Below are positions 8,605 through 16,761 of a DNA stretch of 64,000 nucleotides, one piece after another. Every line of letters begins with the position of its first letter. Positions within the stretch are counted from its first letter, which is position 1. This DNA comes from Streptomyces venezuelae (lineage in GTDB: Bacteria > Actinomycetota > Actinomycetes > Streptomycetales > Streptomycetaceae): assembly GCF_008642275.1 (NCBI RefSeq), contig NZ_CP029189.1, positions 5,058,501 to 5,122,500 of the forward strand, given 5' to 3'. The position numbers and the translations under genes were made by a program. The notes beneath the pieces are model-generated. The model was not told the origin of the DNA. It searched no databases and saw nothing but the letters and a program-made list of their open reading frames with translations.

Positions 8605-9036
8605 ATGGAGTCGAGGACGCGTACGGCGGCCGAACTGTGGGACGGCTGGCTGGAGATGTGGAACGAGGACCCCGGCGCCGCACACAAGATCATCAGTGCG
8701 GACTACCGGCTGCACCTGCCCACCGCGGGGGCGACGATCGACCCGGACACGATCCGGGACCCGGCCACTATGGCCGACTGGGTCGCCGGCTTCACGGGCA
8801 AGTTCGAGGGGCTGCGCTACGAGACGGACCTGGGGCCGGTGGTCGACGGCGAGCTCGCGGTGTGCCGCTGGTTCGGCACCGCCACCTGCCTGGGGCGGAC
8901 CGGCTGGCCGTCCGACGTGCCCGGAAAGCGGATCACCTGGGTCGGCGTCGACATCCTGCGGATCGTCGACGGCTGGATCGTGGAAGCCTGGACGCAGGGA
9001 GCGGAGACCGACGAGCGGCCGCCCTCCGCGAGGTGA
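8605..9036 (+). CDS. SnoaL-like / NTF2-fold protein 1
   Basis: A 143-residue NTF2-fold protein of the SnoaL-like group, which includes polyketide cyclases and small hydrolases or isomerases. Seen: an N-terminal helix ELWDGWLEMWNEDPGAA, then alternating strands (YRLHLPTAG, CRWFGTATC, RITWVGVDILRIVDGWIVEA) typical of a cone-shaped barrel. It is clearly paralogous to the protein at 24421 (shared W-LxMWN opening and GVDxLRIxxGxVxE ending). ATG 8605 follows GAAGGA. The frame is open upstream but lacks a ribosome site. It may shape or cyclise an intermediate of the cluster; a catalytic residue cannot be fixed from sequence. Confidence 0.75.
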   Translation: MESRTRTAAELWDGWLEMWNEDPGAAHKIISADYRLHLPTAGATIDPDTIRDPATMADWVAGFTGKFEGLRYETDLGPVVDGELAVCRWFGTATCLGRTGWPSDVPGKRITWVGVDILRIVDGWIVEAWTQGAETDERPPSAR

Positions 9037-9117
9037 CACGGAGGTGTCCCGGAGGCGGCCGCCGGCCGCCCCCTCGTCGTGAGGGGGTGGCCGGCGACCG
9101 CCCCCGAGGGGGCGGTG

Positions 9118-9675
9118 TCAGCCCGCCCAGCTCTCCACGGGGAGGGATGCGACGCACGCCTTGGCCCAGGGTTCGTCCAAGTTCCAGAGATCCATGGCAG
9201 CCATGTCATTCAGCATCATGCCCAAGGCCAGGAACCGCTTGACGGTGACGTCATCGGCTCCGGAATTATTCTGGATGGCATTCCACATGCGTCCGAATCC
9301 GGTTTGGACCGCGGATCGGATGTCCGGGTCGTCGGATGCGGCGAAACCGTGGAGCTGAATCAGTAGAAAGAGTCGGTCGCGCACCAGGGAGCGGTATCGG
9401 TCACCCATCGCGACGAGGGCATCGACGCCGGTCAGGCCCTCTGCCGACTCGTCGAAGGATGCCACGACCCGGTCGAATGAATTTTCGACAACGGAAATGA
9501 AGAGCCCTTTTTTCGTGTCGAAGATACGAAACACGTAAGGCTGGCTGATTCCTGCCTTCCGGGCGATCGTCTCCACCGAAGTTCCGTAATAGCCTCCGTG
9601 CGAGAACTCCTCGGAGGCGATTTCCAGAATTTGTTTGCGGCGCTCGCCGCCCGTCATTCGTTCCATGGTCCACAT
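9118..9675 (-). CDS. TetR-family regulator, divergent from the exporter
   Basis: A 185-residue TetR-type repressor. The N-terminal helix-turn-helix is clear: RRKQILEIASEEFSHGGYYG then TSVETIARKAGISQPYVFR and IFDTKKGLF. The C-terminal ligand domain is all-helical and not specific. Codon use is more AT-rich than in its neighbours, suggesting a separate origin. ATG 9675 is the outermost start; ATGs at 9666 and 9657 are also possible, and none has a strong ribosome site. It is divergent from the DHA2 exporter, and an imperfect palindrome sits in that exporter's promoter, so repression of the pump until a ligand appears is the likely role. Confidence 0.85.
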   Translation of the reverse strand: MWTMERMTGGERRKQILEIASEEFSHGGYYGTSVETIARKAGISQPYVFRIFDTKKGLFISVVENSFDRVVASFDESAEGLTGVDALVAMGDRYRSLVRDRLFLLIQLHGFAASDDPDIRSAVQTGFGRMWNAIQNNSGADDVTVKRFLALGMMLNDMAAMDLWNLDEPWAKACVASLPVESWAG

Positions 9676-9725
9676 GAAACCACGCGGCGGGCCTAAATGT
9701 GACCCGCGAGGGGGAAGCGGTGTCG

Positions 9726-9754
9726 TTGACTGAGTAGTTAGTCACTGCTACCTT
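9726..9754 (+). promoter_or_regulatory. Exporter promoter with a TetR-type operator in the spacer
   Basis: TTGACT (9726-9731), 17 bases, then TACCTT (9749-9754) forms a housekeeping-type promoter 37 bp before the exporter ATG. The 16-bp imperfect palindrome GACTGAGTAGTTAGTC (9728-9743, 12 of 16 positions symmetric) overlaps the -35 box and most of the spacer, an ideal site for the divergent TetR protein to block RNA polymerase. Confidence 0.6.
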
Positions 9755-9791
9755 GCAGGCGTAGCCCGCCCAGCGAAGGGAAAGAGAAGAG

Positions 9792-11234
9792 ATGACTCAG
9801 ACCGCAGGGGACGCCGTCCCCGCGAACGACGTGGCGGCGGCGCCACCCGAGTCACCGGAGGCCCGGCGCCACCGCACACTCGTCTTCCTGGTCGTGTGCG
9901 CCGGCTTCGTCATGTCGAGCCTCGACATGATGATCGTCAACGTCGCGTTCCCCGCCCTGGAGGAGGACTTCCACGGCACCACCGCGGCGGCGCTGTCCTG
10001 GACCCTCAACGCCTACTCGATCGTCTTCGCCGCGGCCCTCGTGCCCGCCGGCCGGCTCGCGGACCGCTCCGGCCGCAAAGGCGGATTCCTGCTCGGGCTC
10101 GGCCTGTTCACCCTGGCCTCCGCGCTGTGCGCGGCATCGCAGGGGGTCCCCATGCTGGTGGCCGCCCGGGTGCTGCAGGCCTTAGGCGCCGCCGCCATGG
10201 TCCCCACCTCGCTCGGTCTGCTGCTGGCCACCTATCCGCCGGAGCGGCGCGGTGGCGCCGTACGGGCCTGGACAGCGGTGGGGGGCGTGGCCGCCGCGCT
10301 CGCCCCGATCGTCGGCGGCGCGCTGGTCAACCTCGACTGGCGGTGGATCTTCCTCATCAACCTGCCGTTCGGCATCGCCGCCCTGCTGGTCGGCCGCCGC
10401 GTCCTGCCGACCGCCGCGCAGCCCGACCGCGGTCCGCTGCCCGACCTGCTCGGTTCGGTCCTCGTCGTCATCGCGGTCGCCGCCGCCTCGCTGGCCCTCA
10501 TCAAGGCGCCGGAGTGGGGCTGGGACTCGGCACGCGTCCTCGGCTGCTTCGCGCTGACCGTCGTCTGCCTCGCCGAGTTCTTCCGGCGCTCCGCGCGGCA
10601 CCCCAACCCCGTCGTCGCCTTCTCGCTGCTGCGGGTACGGTCCTTCAGCCTGGCCAACCTGACCGCGCTGGTCTTCAACTCCTGCTTCGGCGCGATGCTC
10701 TTCTCGTTCATGCTCTGGTGCCAGAACATCTGGGGCTACTCCGCGCTGGAGACCGGGCTCGCCCTCGCGCCGGGCACCTTCCTGATGCCGGTCATGGCCA
10801 TGGCCACCGGCCCGCTGGTGAAGAAGCTCGGCGCCACCACCGTCGTCGTCCTCGGCTGCGCCCTGCTCGCCGCAGGCGTCCTGTGGTGGGGCATCGCCGC
10901 CCAGAGCGAGCCCGACTACGTCACCATGCTGCTGCCCGGCGCCCTGCTGACCCCCGTCGGCACCATTCTGGGCACCACCGCGCTCGTCGGCCTCGTCACC
11001 AAGGACCTGCCCCCGGCCTCCTTCGCCACCGGGTCCGCCGTCAACATGATGGTCCGCCAGGTCGGCCTCGTCATCGGCATCTCGGTGTTCATCGCCGTGC
11101 TGGGCACCCCCGGCCCCGGCGCCGACACGCTGGAGGCCTTCCGGCACGCCTGGTTCATCGCGGCCGGGATCGGAGTCCTGGCCCTGCTGGTCGGGCTGCT
11201 GATGGCCCGGCGCACCGAGACGGACGCGGCGTGA
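9792..11234 (+). CDS. DHA2-type MFS drug exporter (14 TM)
   Basis: A 480-residue proton-driven exporter of the DHA2 family. The early motif LDMMIVNVAFPALEEDF, the motif A region GRLADRSGRKGGFLLGL, the GRALVN-like DWRWIFLINLPFG segment and about 14 hydrophobic helices are visible. Such pumps export the product of the cluster and give self-resistance. Codon 131 (10182-10184) is TTA, the rare leucine codon read by bldA tRNA, so full translation may wait for late growth. It stands between a TetR gene (divergent) and a terminator at 11354, so it is transcribed alone. A purine-rich ribosome site lies before ATG 9792. Confidence 0.92.
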   Translation: MTQTAGDAVPANDVAAAPPESPEARRHRTLVFLVVCAGFVMSSLDMMIVNVAFPALEEDFHGTTAAALSWTLNAYSIVFAAALVPAGRLADRSGRKGGFLLGLGLFTLASALCAASQGVPMLVAARVLQALGAAAMVPTSLGLLLATYPPERRGGAVRAWTAVGGVAAALAPIVGGALVNLDWRWIFLINLPFGIAALLVGRRVLPTAAQPDRGPLPDLLGSVLVVIAVAAASLALIKAPEWGWDSARVLGCFALTVVCLAEFFRRSARHPNPVVAFSLLRVRSFSLANLTALVFNSCFGAMLFSFMLWCQNIWGYSALETGLALAPGTFLMPVMAMATGPLVKKLGATTVVVLGCALLAAGVLWWGIAAQSEPDYVTMLLPGALLTPVGTILGTTALVGLVTKDLPPASFATGSAVNMMVRQVGLVIGISVFIAVLGTPGPGADTLEAFRHAWFIAAGIGVLALLVGLLMARRTETDAA

Positions 11235-11238
11235 GGCC

Positions 11239-11300
11239 GCCCGGCGCCGCATGACGCCGCCGCCCGGCGCCGCATGACGCCGCCGCCCGGCGCCGCGTAG
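11239..11300 (+). repeat. Three tandem 23-bp GC-rich repeats
   Basis: Units start at 11239, 11262 and 11285 with a 23-bp period (core GCCCGGCGCCGC); the third is partly diverged. They lie just after the exporter stop codon and contain GGCGCC palindromes. They are probably slippage-derived; they could help slow transcription before the terminator at 11354. Confidence 0.7.
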
Positions 11301-11353
11301 GGCCGCCCGACGCGCCCGAAGGCGCCCGACGCCACGCGGAGCCACCACCGACC

Positions 11354-11393
11354 GCCGCCTGGAGCCCGGAACCCCCGCCGGACTCCAGGCGGC
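11354..11393 (+). terminator. Terminator after the exporter gene
   Basis: A perfect 11-bp stem (11354-11364 with 11383-11393), extended by inner CCGG pairs, is followed by CTTTCCC. It separates the exporter from the next operon. Confidence 0.75.
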
Positions 11394-11490
11394 TTTCCCG
11401 TCACCGCCCCGGCCACCGCCCACCGGCCGCCCAGGCCACGCCCACGCCCACGGCCGCGGCGAGGATCCCGCAGAACCCTTTGCCGCCGCC

Positions 11491-11520
11491 TGTATCCATC
11501 CGGTCCCCGACCCGCTCTGT
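11491..11520 (+). promoter_or_regulatory. Cluster promoter copy 3 (TGTATCC-N16-GCTCTGT)
   Basis: TGTATCC (11491-11497) and GCTCTGT (11514-11520) with exactly 16 bases between, 38 bp before the KASIII-like gene at 11559. It shares both boxes perfectly with copy 4 at 24311. It would drive the KASIII-ubiX-ubiD-SDR-PPTase operon. Confidence 0.55.
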
Positions 11521-11558
11521 ACGGGCGTAAACCAGCGGCCGACGGAGGGAACCAGGCG

Positions 11559-12596
11559 ATGAAGTTCGAGGGCGGACTGGGCGTGAAGGCGGTCACCACC
11601 TGGCTGCCCGGCACCACGGAGACGACGCGGGACCAGATCGCCGCGGGCCGCCTCACCCCGGAGCGCGCCGAGCAGCTCGGCGTCACGGAGCTTCCCGTGA
11701 CCGCCGACCTGGCCGCGCCCCAGATGGCGGTACGAGCCGGCCGCAAGGCCCTCGACCGCGCGGGATGGGACCCCGGGCGCATCGGCTTCCTCGCCCACGC
11801 GCGCGTCTTCCACCAGGGGCACGAGAAGTGGTCGTACGCCCACTACATGGCGAACGAGCTCGGCCTGCCGCCCACCGCCCTGCCGTTCGGCATCGAAGCC
11901 CTGTGCACCGGCGGCGCGACGGGGCTGCTGGTGGCCGGCACCCAGCTGCTGGGCGACCCCTCGCTGTCCGCGGCCCTGGTCACCACCGGCGAGCGCTACC
12001 ACGCACCGGCCTGGGACCGCTGGAGCATGCACTCCGACATCGGCTACGGCGACGGCGCCACCGCCGCGCTCCTGCACCGGCGCGACGGCGGACAGGACGA
12101 TCTGCACCTGCTGTCCCTGACCCACTCCACGGCCGCCGGCCTCGAAGGCATGGAACGCGGCGACCGGCCCTTCACCCAGCTGCCGATGCAGGACCGCACC
12201 ACCTGGGAGACGAACGTCGAACGCAAGGCGTTCTACGAGGCCGCGGGCAAGGACGTCTTCCCCCAGGCGGCCCGCGTCCACGTCCGCGCCTCCCTCGACC
12301 AGGCCCTGGACGAGGCCGGACTGCACCCGCACGACCCGCGCATCCGGCTGTTCACCATGCCCCGCATGGGTCCCCGCCTCGTCGACGTGATGTACGGCTC
12401 CCTCACCGGAGTACTCAAGGCCGAGACCGTACTGCTCGGCGGCAGGACGGGACACCTGGGCGCCGGGGACATGCTCGCCAACATGGCCGACATCGTCAGC
12501 GGCGGCATGCTCCGGCCCGGCGAGTTCGCAGTGGTCGCGGGCGCCGGCGGCGGCTTCACCTGGTCCACCGCGGTCGTCCAGGCCCCCGAGAAGTGA
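11559..12596 (+). CDS. KASIII-like (thiolase fold) synthase 2
   Basis: A 345-residue KASIII-like enzyme, paralogue of the one at 7360-8409 (shared TWLP opening, VFHQGHEKWSYAHY-like block, GRTGHLGAGDMLANMADI block and FTWS ending). The likely nucleophile is C116 (EALCTGG). The usual HQAN segment is MPRMGPRLVD, so the second catalytic residue must come from the GHLGAGD block. These changes point to acyl transfer or an unusual condensation rather than fatty-acid initiation; this is inference. First gene of an operon with UbiX, UbiD, SDR and PPTase. ATG 11559 follows a GGAGG-like sequence. Confidence 0.8.
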   Translation: MKFEGGLGVKAVTTWLPGTTETTRDQIAAGRLTPERAEQLGVTELPVTADLAAPQMAVRAGRKALDRAGWDPGRIGFLAHARVFHQGHEKWSYAHYMANELGLPPTALPFGIEALCTGGATGLLVAGTQLLGDPSLSAALVTTGERYHAPAWDRWSMHSDIGYGDGATAALLHRRDGGQDDLHLLSLTHSTAAGLEGMERGDRPFTQLPMQDRTTWETNVERKAFYEAAGKDVFPQAARVHVRASLDQALDEAGLHPHDPRIRLFTMPRMGPRLVDVMYGSLTGVLKAETVLLGGRTGHLGAGDMLANMADIVSGGMLRPGEFAVVAGAGGGFTWSTAVVQAPEK

Positions 12597-12664
12597 CCCC
12601 ACCGGGCACCGAGCCCGCGTCGGCATACCCCGTGAGCGGCCCTCGCGGGCAGGAAGGCACGTAC

Positions 12665-13324
12665 ATGAACCACATCTCGTACCCGCGCGGATCGAACCGG
12701 ATGGTGGTGGGCATCAGCGGTGCCACCGGCATCGCCTACGGCATCCGCACCCTGCAGGTCCTCAGAGCGGCGGGCATCGAGACGCACCTGGTGATGTCAC
12801 GGTCCGCGCGGCTGACCCTCTCCTACGAGAGCGACCTGAGCACCGCGCAGGTTCAGGACCTCGCCGACTTCCACTACTCGCCCGACGACGTCGGCGCGCC
12901 CATCGCCAGCGGATCGTTCCGCACCCGGGGCATGATCGTGGCCCCCTGTTCCGTGAAGAGCCTCGCCCAGATCGCCGTCGGCACCTGCGACACCCTGCTC
13001 GCCCGGGCGGCCGACGTCACCCTCAAGGAACGCAACCGGCTCGTCCTCATGGTCCGCGAGACCCCGCTGACCCTCACCCACCTGCGCAACATGACGACCG
13101 TGACGGAGAACGGCGGCATCATCGCGCCCCCCGTCCCGGCCTTCTACACCCGCCCCAAGGGTCTGGAAGAAGTCGTCGACCAGTCCGTGGGCCGGGCACT
13201 GGACCTCTTCGGAATCGACTCCGAGACCTTCCCGCGCTGGGGCGAGCCGCCCGCAGGGGCCGAGGGCCCCGCCCCCACCCACACCACCACGCGACCCCTC
13301 GCGCAGAGCGCGATCCACGTCTGA
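12665..13324 (+). CDS. UbiX-like flavin prenyltransferase
   Basis: A 219-residue flavoprotein of the UbiX/Pad1 family, which prenylates FMN to make the cofactor used by UbiD decarboxylases. The family signature VVGISGATGIAYGIRTLQVL is at the N-terminus, IVAPCSVKSLAQIA is the conserved Ser-containing phosphate-binding loop, and ERNRLVLMVRETPLTLTHLR is the classical C-terminal block. A Pro/Thr-rich tail of about 25 residues is extra. ATG 12665 follows AGGAAGG. The UbiD partner starts 10 bp downstream, so the two form a cofactor-enzyme pair inside the cluster. Confidence 0.93.
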   Translation: MNHISYPRGSNRMVVGISGATGIAYGIRTLQVLRAAGIETHLVMSRSARLTLSYESDLSTAQVQDLADFHYSPDDVGAPIASGSFRTRGMIVAPCSVKSLAQIAVGTCDTLLARAADVTLKERNRLVLMVRETPLTLTHLRNMTTVTENGGIIAPPVPAFYTRPKGLEEVVDQSVGRALDLFGIDSETFPRWGEPPAGAEGPAPTHTTTRPLAQSAIHV

Positions 13325-13334
13325 GGAAGCACAT

Positions 13335-14804
13335 ATGACGAAGCACCTGACGAGCCTGCGCGAGCACCTCGCCGCTCTCGCCGAGCTGGGCGACGTGCGG
13401 GAGCTGCACACGCCGGCCGACACCCACCTGGAGATCGGCGCCGTCATCCGGCGCAGTGCCGAGAACCGCGACCCGGCTCCGCTGTTCACCGCGGTCAAGG
13501 GCTACGCACCCGGCTTCCGGGTCCTCGGCGCCCCCGCCGCGCTCAGCTCGGCGCCCGGCGCCCCCTGGGCCAGGGTCGCCCTCTCCCTCGGCCTCGACGC
13601 CGCCGCCCACCCGCTGGACATCGTCGAGGAGCTGGCCGCGGCGCGCGGCCGCGAGCCCATCGCGCCGGTCGTCGTCGACCACGGGCCCTGCCAGGAGAAC
13701 GTGCTGCTCGGCGAAGACGCCACGCTGGACTCCTTTCCCGTACCGCTCATCCACGACGGGGACGGCGGCCGCTACATCAACACCTGGGGGGCGATCGTCG
13801 TCCGCACCCCCGACGGCAGCTGGACCAACTGGTCCATCGCGCGCGTCATGATGATCGACGGCCGCCGGATGGCCGGCATGGTCCGGCCGCTCCAGGACGT
13901 CGGGAAGATCTTCAAGCTGTGGCGCGACCGCGGTGAGCCCATGCCCTTCGCCCTGGTCCAGGGCGCCGAGCCGGCCGTCCCCTTCGCCTGCGGCATGGGA
14001 CTCCCTTCCGGGACCGACGAGGCCGGCTACCTCGGCGCCCACTTCGGTGAGCCCCTGGAACTCGTGCGCTGCAAGACCGTCGACCTGGAGGTGCCCGCCA
14101 CCGCGGAGATCGTCATCGAAGGGCACGTCTCCCTCGACGAGACCGCGCCCGAGGGACCCATGGGCGAATACGCGGGCTACCTCACCGGCAAGGCGAACCC
14201 CTGGCCCGTCTTCCACATCAGCGCCATCACCCACCGCGACAACCCGATCCTGCCCGTCGTCTCCGCGGGAAAGCCCGTCGAGGAGGACCACACCGCGGTC
14301 GGTACGACGTACTCGGCCGAGGCCCTGCACCAGCTCCGCGCGGCCGGGCTCCCGGTCACCGCCGCCTGGATCGTGCCGGAGACCGCCATCAACCTGCTGG
14401 CCGTCACCGTTCCGCGCGACTGGCGCGAGCGCTCCGCGTTCACCAGCACGCGCATGCTCACGCGCGCCATCGCCCATCTGGCGCTGCGCCCCAAGGTCGG
14501 CTACTGGGTCACCCGGATCATGGTCCTCGACGACGACATCGACCCCACCGACCTGCGCGACCTGATGTGGGCGTTCCACACGCGCAGCCATCCCACGCGC
14601 GGTCAGATCCTCATCGAGGACCAGAAGGTCACCCCGCTGCACGTCGTCTACTCGCCCGAAGAACTCGCCGAGGGCGGCCCGAAGATCGCGTACGACTGCC
14701 TCCTGCACCCCGACGAGGACAAGCGGGCCCGCAGCACCGCGTTCAAGGACAACTTCTCCGCCGACATCCAGGCCCGCGCCCTCGCCATCTGGGAGAACCG
14801 ATGA
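13335..14804 (+). CDS. UbiD-family prFMN decarboxylase
   Basis: A 489-residue UbiD-type (de)carboxylase, which removes CO2 from aromatic or alpha,beta-unsaturated acids using prenylated FMN. Seen: NTWGAIVVRTPDGSWTNWSI then ARVMMIDGRRMAGMV (the Arg of the E-R-E triad lies here), and EGPMGEYAGYLTG carrying the catalytic Glu residues. Its place between UbiX and an SDR suggests it decarboxylates an intermediate or the product of the cluster. Related UbiD enzymes also act in menaquinone synthesis, but cluster context favours secondary metabolism. The TGA overlaps the next ATG (ATGA), so the SDR is co-translated. Confidence 0.92.
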   Translation: MTKHLTSLREHLAALAELGDVRELHTPADTHLEIGAVIRRSAENRDPAPLFTAVKGYAPGFRVLGAPAALSSAPGAPWARVALSLGLDAAAHPLDIVEELAAARGREPIAPVVVDHGPCQENVLLGEDATLDSFPVPLIHDGDGGRYINTWGAIVVRTPDGSWTNWSIARVMMIDGRRMAGMVRPLQDVGKIFKLWRDRGEPMPFALVQGAEPAVPFACGMGLPSGTDEAGYLGAHFGEPLELVRCKTVDLEVPATAEIVIEGHVSLDETAPEGPMGEYAGYLTGKANPWPVFHISAITHRDNPILPVVSAGKPVEEDHTAVGTTYSAEALHQLRAAGLPVTAAWIVPETAINLLAVTVPRDWRERSAFTSTRMLTRAIAHLALRPKVGYWVTRIMVLDDDIDPTDLRDLMWAFHTRSHPTRGQILIEDQKVTPLHVVYSPEELAEGGPKIAYDCLLHPDEDKRARSTAFKDNFSADIQARALAIWENR

Positions 14805-15601
14805 CCGCGTCGCACACCGTCACCAGCACCGGCACCCGCCCCGCCGCCCCCGCGGACCAGGAGGCGCCGCGGCGCATGGTCATGGTCAGCGGGGGCACGC
14901 GCGGCATCGGCCGGGCCGTCGCCGTCCACCTCGCCGCCGAGGGGTACGACATAGCCTTCTGCGGCAGGTCCGCCTCGGCGGCCGCCGAGGAGACGGCCGA
15001 ACTGGTCCGCGCCCGGGGCGTCTCCTGCTTCCACGAGCCGTGCGACGTGGCGGATCACCAGGCGGTCGAGACGTTCGTCCAGCGGGCCGAGGACGCGCTC
15101 GGGCCGGTGTACGGCCTGGTCAACTCGGCCGGGATCGTCAAGGACAACCACCTCGTGATGATGCCCGTCGACGACTGGACCTCGGTGATCGACACCAACC
15201 TCACCGGAACGTTCAACTTCTGCCGGACCGTCGGATTCGGCATGCTCAAGCGGCGCGCGGGCGCGATCGTCAACATCTCGTCGGTGGCCGGCGTCTACGG
15301 CCACGCCACACAGGCCAACTACGCCGCCTCCAAGGGCGGCGTGAACAGCCTCAGCCGCACCCTCGCCAAGGAGCTCGCCCGGCACGGCATCCGGGTCAAC
15401 GTCGTGGCTCCCGGCTTCATCGAGACCGACATGACGGACGACCTCAGCGACAAGGCACGCAAGGAAGCCCTCGCGGCGGTCCCGCTCCGGCGCTTCGGCA
15501 CCGCCCGGGAAGTCGCCGACCTGACGGGCTTCCTGCTCTCCGACAAGGCGTCCTACATCACCGGACAGATCCTCCAGGTGGACGGAGGCGTGGCGCTGTG
15601 A
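14801..15601 (+). CDS. SDR-family 3-oxoacyl-ACP reductase (FabG-like)
   Basis: A 266-residue short-chain dehydrogenase of the FabG class. The nucleotide site is VSGGTRGIGRAVA, NSAG follows near residue 105, the catalytic Ser lies in NISSVAGVYG, and Tyr and Lys are in YAASKGG. The ending GQILQVDGGVAL is typical of FabG. It has a roughly 28-residue Pro/Ala-rich N-terminal extension. It would reduce a beta-keto group of an ACP-bound chain with NADPH. ATGA overlap with ubiD upstream and GTGA overlap with the PPTase downstream place it firmly in the same operon. Confidence 0.92.
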   Translation: MTASHTVTSTGTRPAAPADQEAPRRMVMVSGGTRGIGRAVAVHLAAEGYDIAFCGRSASAAAEETAELVRARGVSCFHEPCDVADHQAVETFVQRAEDALGPVYGLVNSAGIVKDNHLVMMPVDDWTSVIDTNLTGTFNFCRTVGFGMLKRRAGAIVNISSVAGVYGHATQANYAASKGGVNSLSRTLAKELARHGIRVNVVAPGFIETDMTDDLSDKARKEALAAVPLRRFGTAREVADLTGFLLSDKASYITGQILQVDGGVAL

Positions 15602-16761
15602 CCACGCCGTACCCGCCGGTGCGCCCCGGCGAGCTGCACCTGTGGTGGCTCACCGTGCCGCCGGCGGGTACGGACACGGACACGGCCGCGCGGCTCCTCG
15701 ACCCGCAGCAGCGGGCGCGCGCCGAGCGGCTGAACCGGCCGCTGCACCGGCACCGCAAGATCATGGCCCACGCCGGCCTGCGCGTCCTGCTCGCGGGACA
15801 CCTGGGTGCCCACCCGTCCGAGGTCCGGTTGCGGCGGGCGCCCTGCCCGCGGTGCGGCGGACCGCACGGCCGCCCCTACGCGGAAGGCGGGCACGGCCTG
15901 GAGTTCTCGATGGCCCACGCGGGCGACGGGGTCCTGTACGGCTTCGCCCTGGGCCCCGTCGGCGTGGACCTGGAATCCACCGAGGTGCGGCCGCGTACCG
16001 CCGCCGCCCGGCTGCTGCCGGCCGCGCAGCGGCGCACGCTCGACGCCCTGCCCGAGTCCGAGCGCTTCCGTGCCTTCCTGGGCTGCTGGGTCCGTACGGA
16101 GGCGTACCTGAAGGGAATCGGTACGGGGCTCGCGCACGGCCTGGCGGCGGCGGAGGACGCGCCGGCCGACCCCGCCTGGCAGTTCGTGGATCCCGAGGTG
16201 CCGGGCGGGTTCGTCGCGGCTGCGGCCGTGACCGGTCGCGCCCTGCCGGCGGCGGCCGGTTCCGCTCGGGGCCGCCTGCGGACGCTGACCGGTAGATTGC
16301 CCGCGGCGTCCGTCCTCGGCGCCGCCGAGTCGGCTCGAACAGGAGAGGGGCGGGGAATGCGCGACACCGATCCCGGCCGGCGCGCGGCGCCGCGCGCGGA
16401 CGCGGAAGAGGGCCAGGACACGGACGCGGGCCAGGACGCAGACGCGGTCCAGGACGCAGACGCGGTCCAGGACGCGCTGCTGGACGAACTGCGCACCGCG
16501 ACGGGCCGGCCGCCCGAGGCGCTCGTCGCGGCCATCGCCGCGTGGCCGGCGCCGCACGCGTACGCGTCCACCGCGCCCGGAGCCTACGGGCGGACCGATA
16601 CGGAACAGGCCGACGCGGAACGGACTGATGCGGGGCAGGCCGGTGCGGAACGGGCCGACGCGGAACGGGCCGACGCGGGGCAGAGCGGTGCCGGCCCGGT
16701 CGGCGGCGGGTGGGCCGGGGCCTCCGCCCGTTTCACACCGCGGCCCGGTACGCCCCGCTGA
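15598..16761 (+). CDS. 4'-phosphopantetheinyl transferase with long repetitive tail
   Basis: A Sfp-type PPTase that activates carrier proteins. Seen in the first 230 residues: RHRKIMAHAGLRVLLAGHLG, FSMAHAGDGVLYGFALG, the metal site GVDLE, and FLGCWVRTEAYLKGIGTGL, the WxxKEA-type motif with Thr replacing the usual Lys. The GTG at 15598 overlaps the SDR stop (GTGA). From about residue 250 the protein runs into a 135-residue low-complexity tail with DADAVQ and ADAERTDAG-type repeats encoded by tandem DNA, and its end overlaps the convergent sigma gene by 29 bp. An internal ATG at 16357 with AGGAG before it is in the same frame. The likely target is the ACP at 19815. Confidence 0.8.
   Translation: MTTPYPPVRPGELHLWWLTVPPAGTDTDTAARLLDPQQRARAERLNRPLHRHRKIMAHAGLRVLLAGHLGAHPSEVRLRRAPCPRCGGPHGRPYAEGGHGLEFSMAHAGDGVLYGFALGPVGVDLESTEVRPRTAAARLLPAAQRRTLDALPESERFRAFLGCWVRTEAYLKGIGTGLAHGLAAAEDAPADPAWQFVDPEVPGGFVAAAAVTGRALPAAAGSARGRLRTLTGRLPAASVLGAAESARTGEGRGMRDTDPGRRAAPRADAEEGQDTDAGQDADAVQDADAVQDALLDELRTATGRPPEALVAAIAAWPAPHAYASTAPGAYGRTDTEQADAERTDAGQAGAERADAERADAGQSGAGPVGGGWAGASARFTPRPGTPR

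Noticed and set aside
16357..16761. Separate gene starting at the internal ATG with AGGAG
   Set aside because: It is in frame with the PPTase, encodes only repeats, and has no family resemblance. Kept as an alternative start within that entry.
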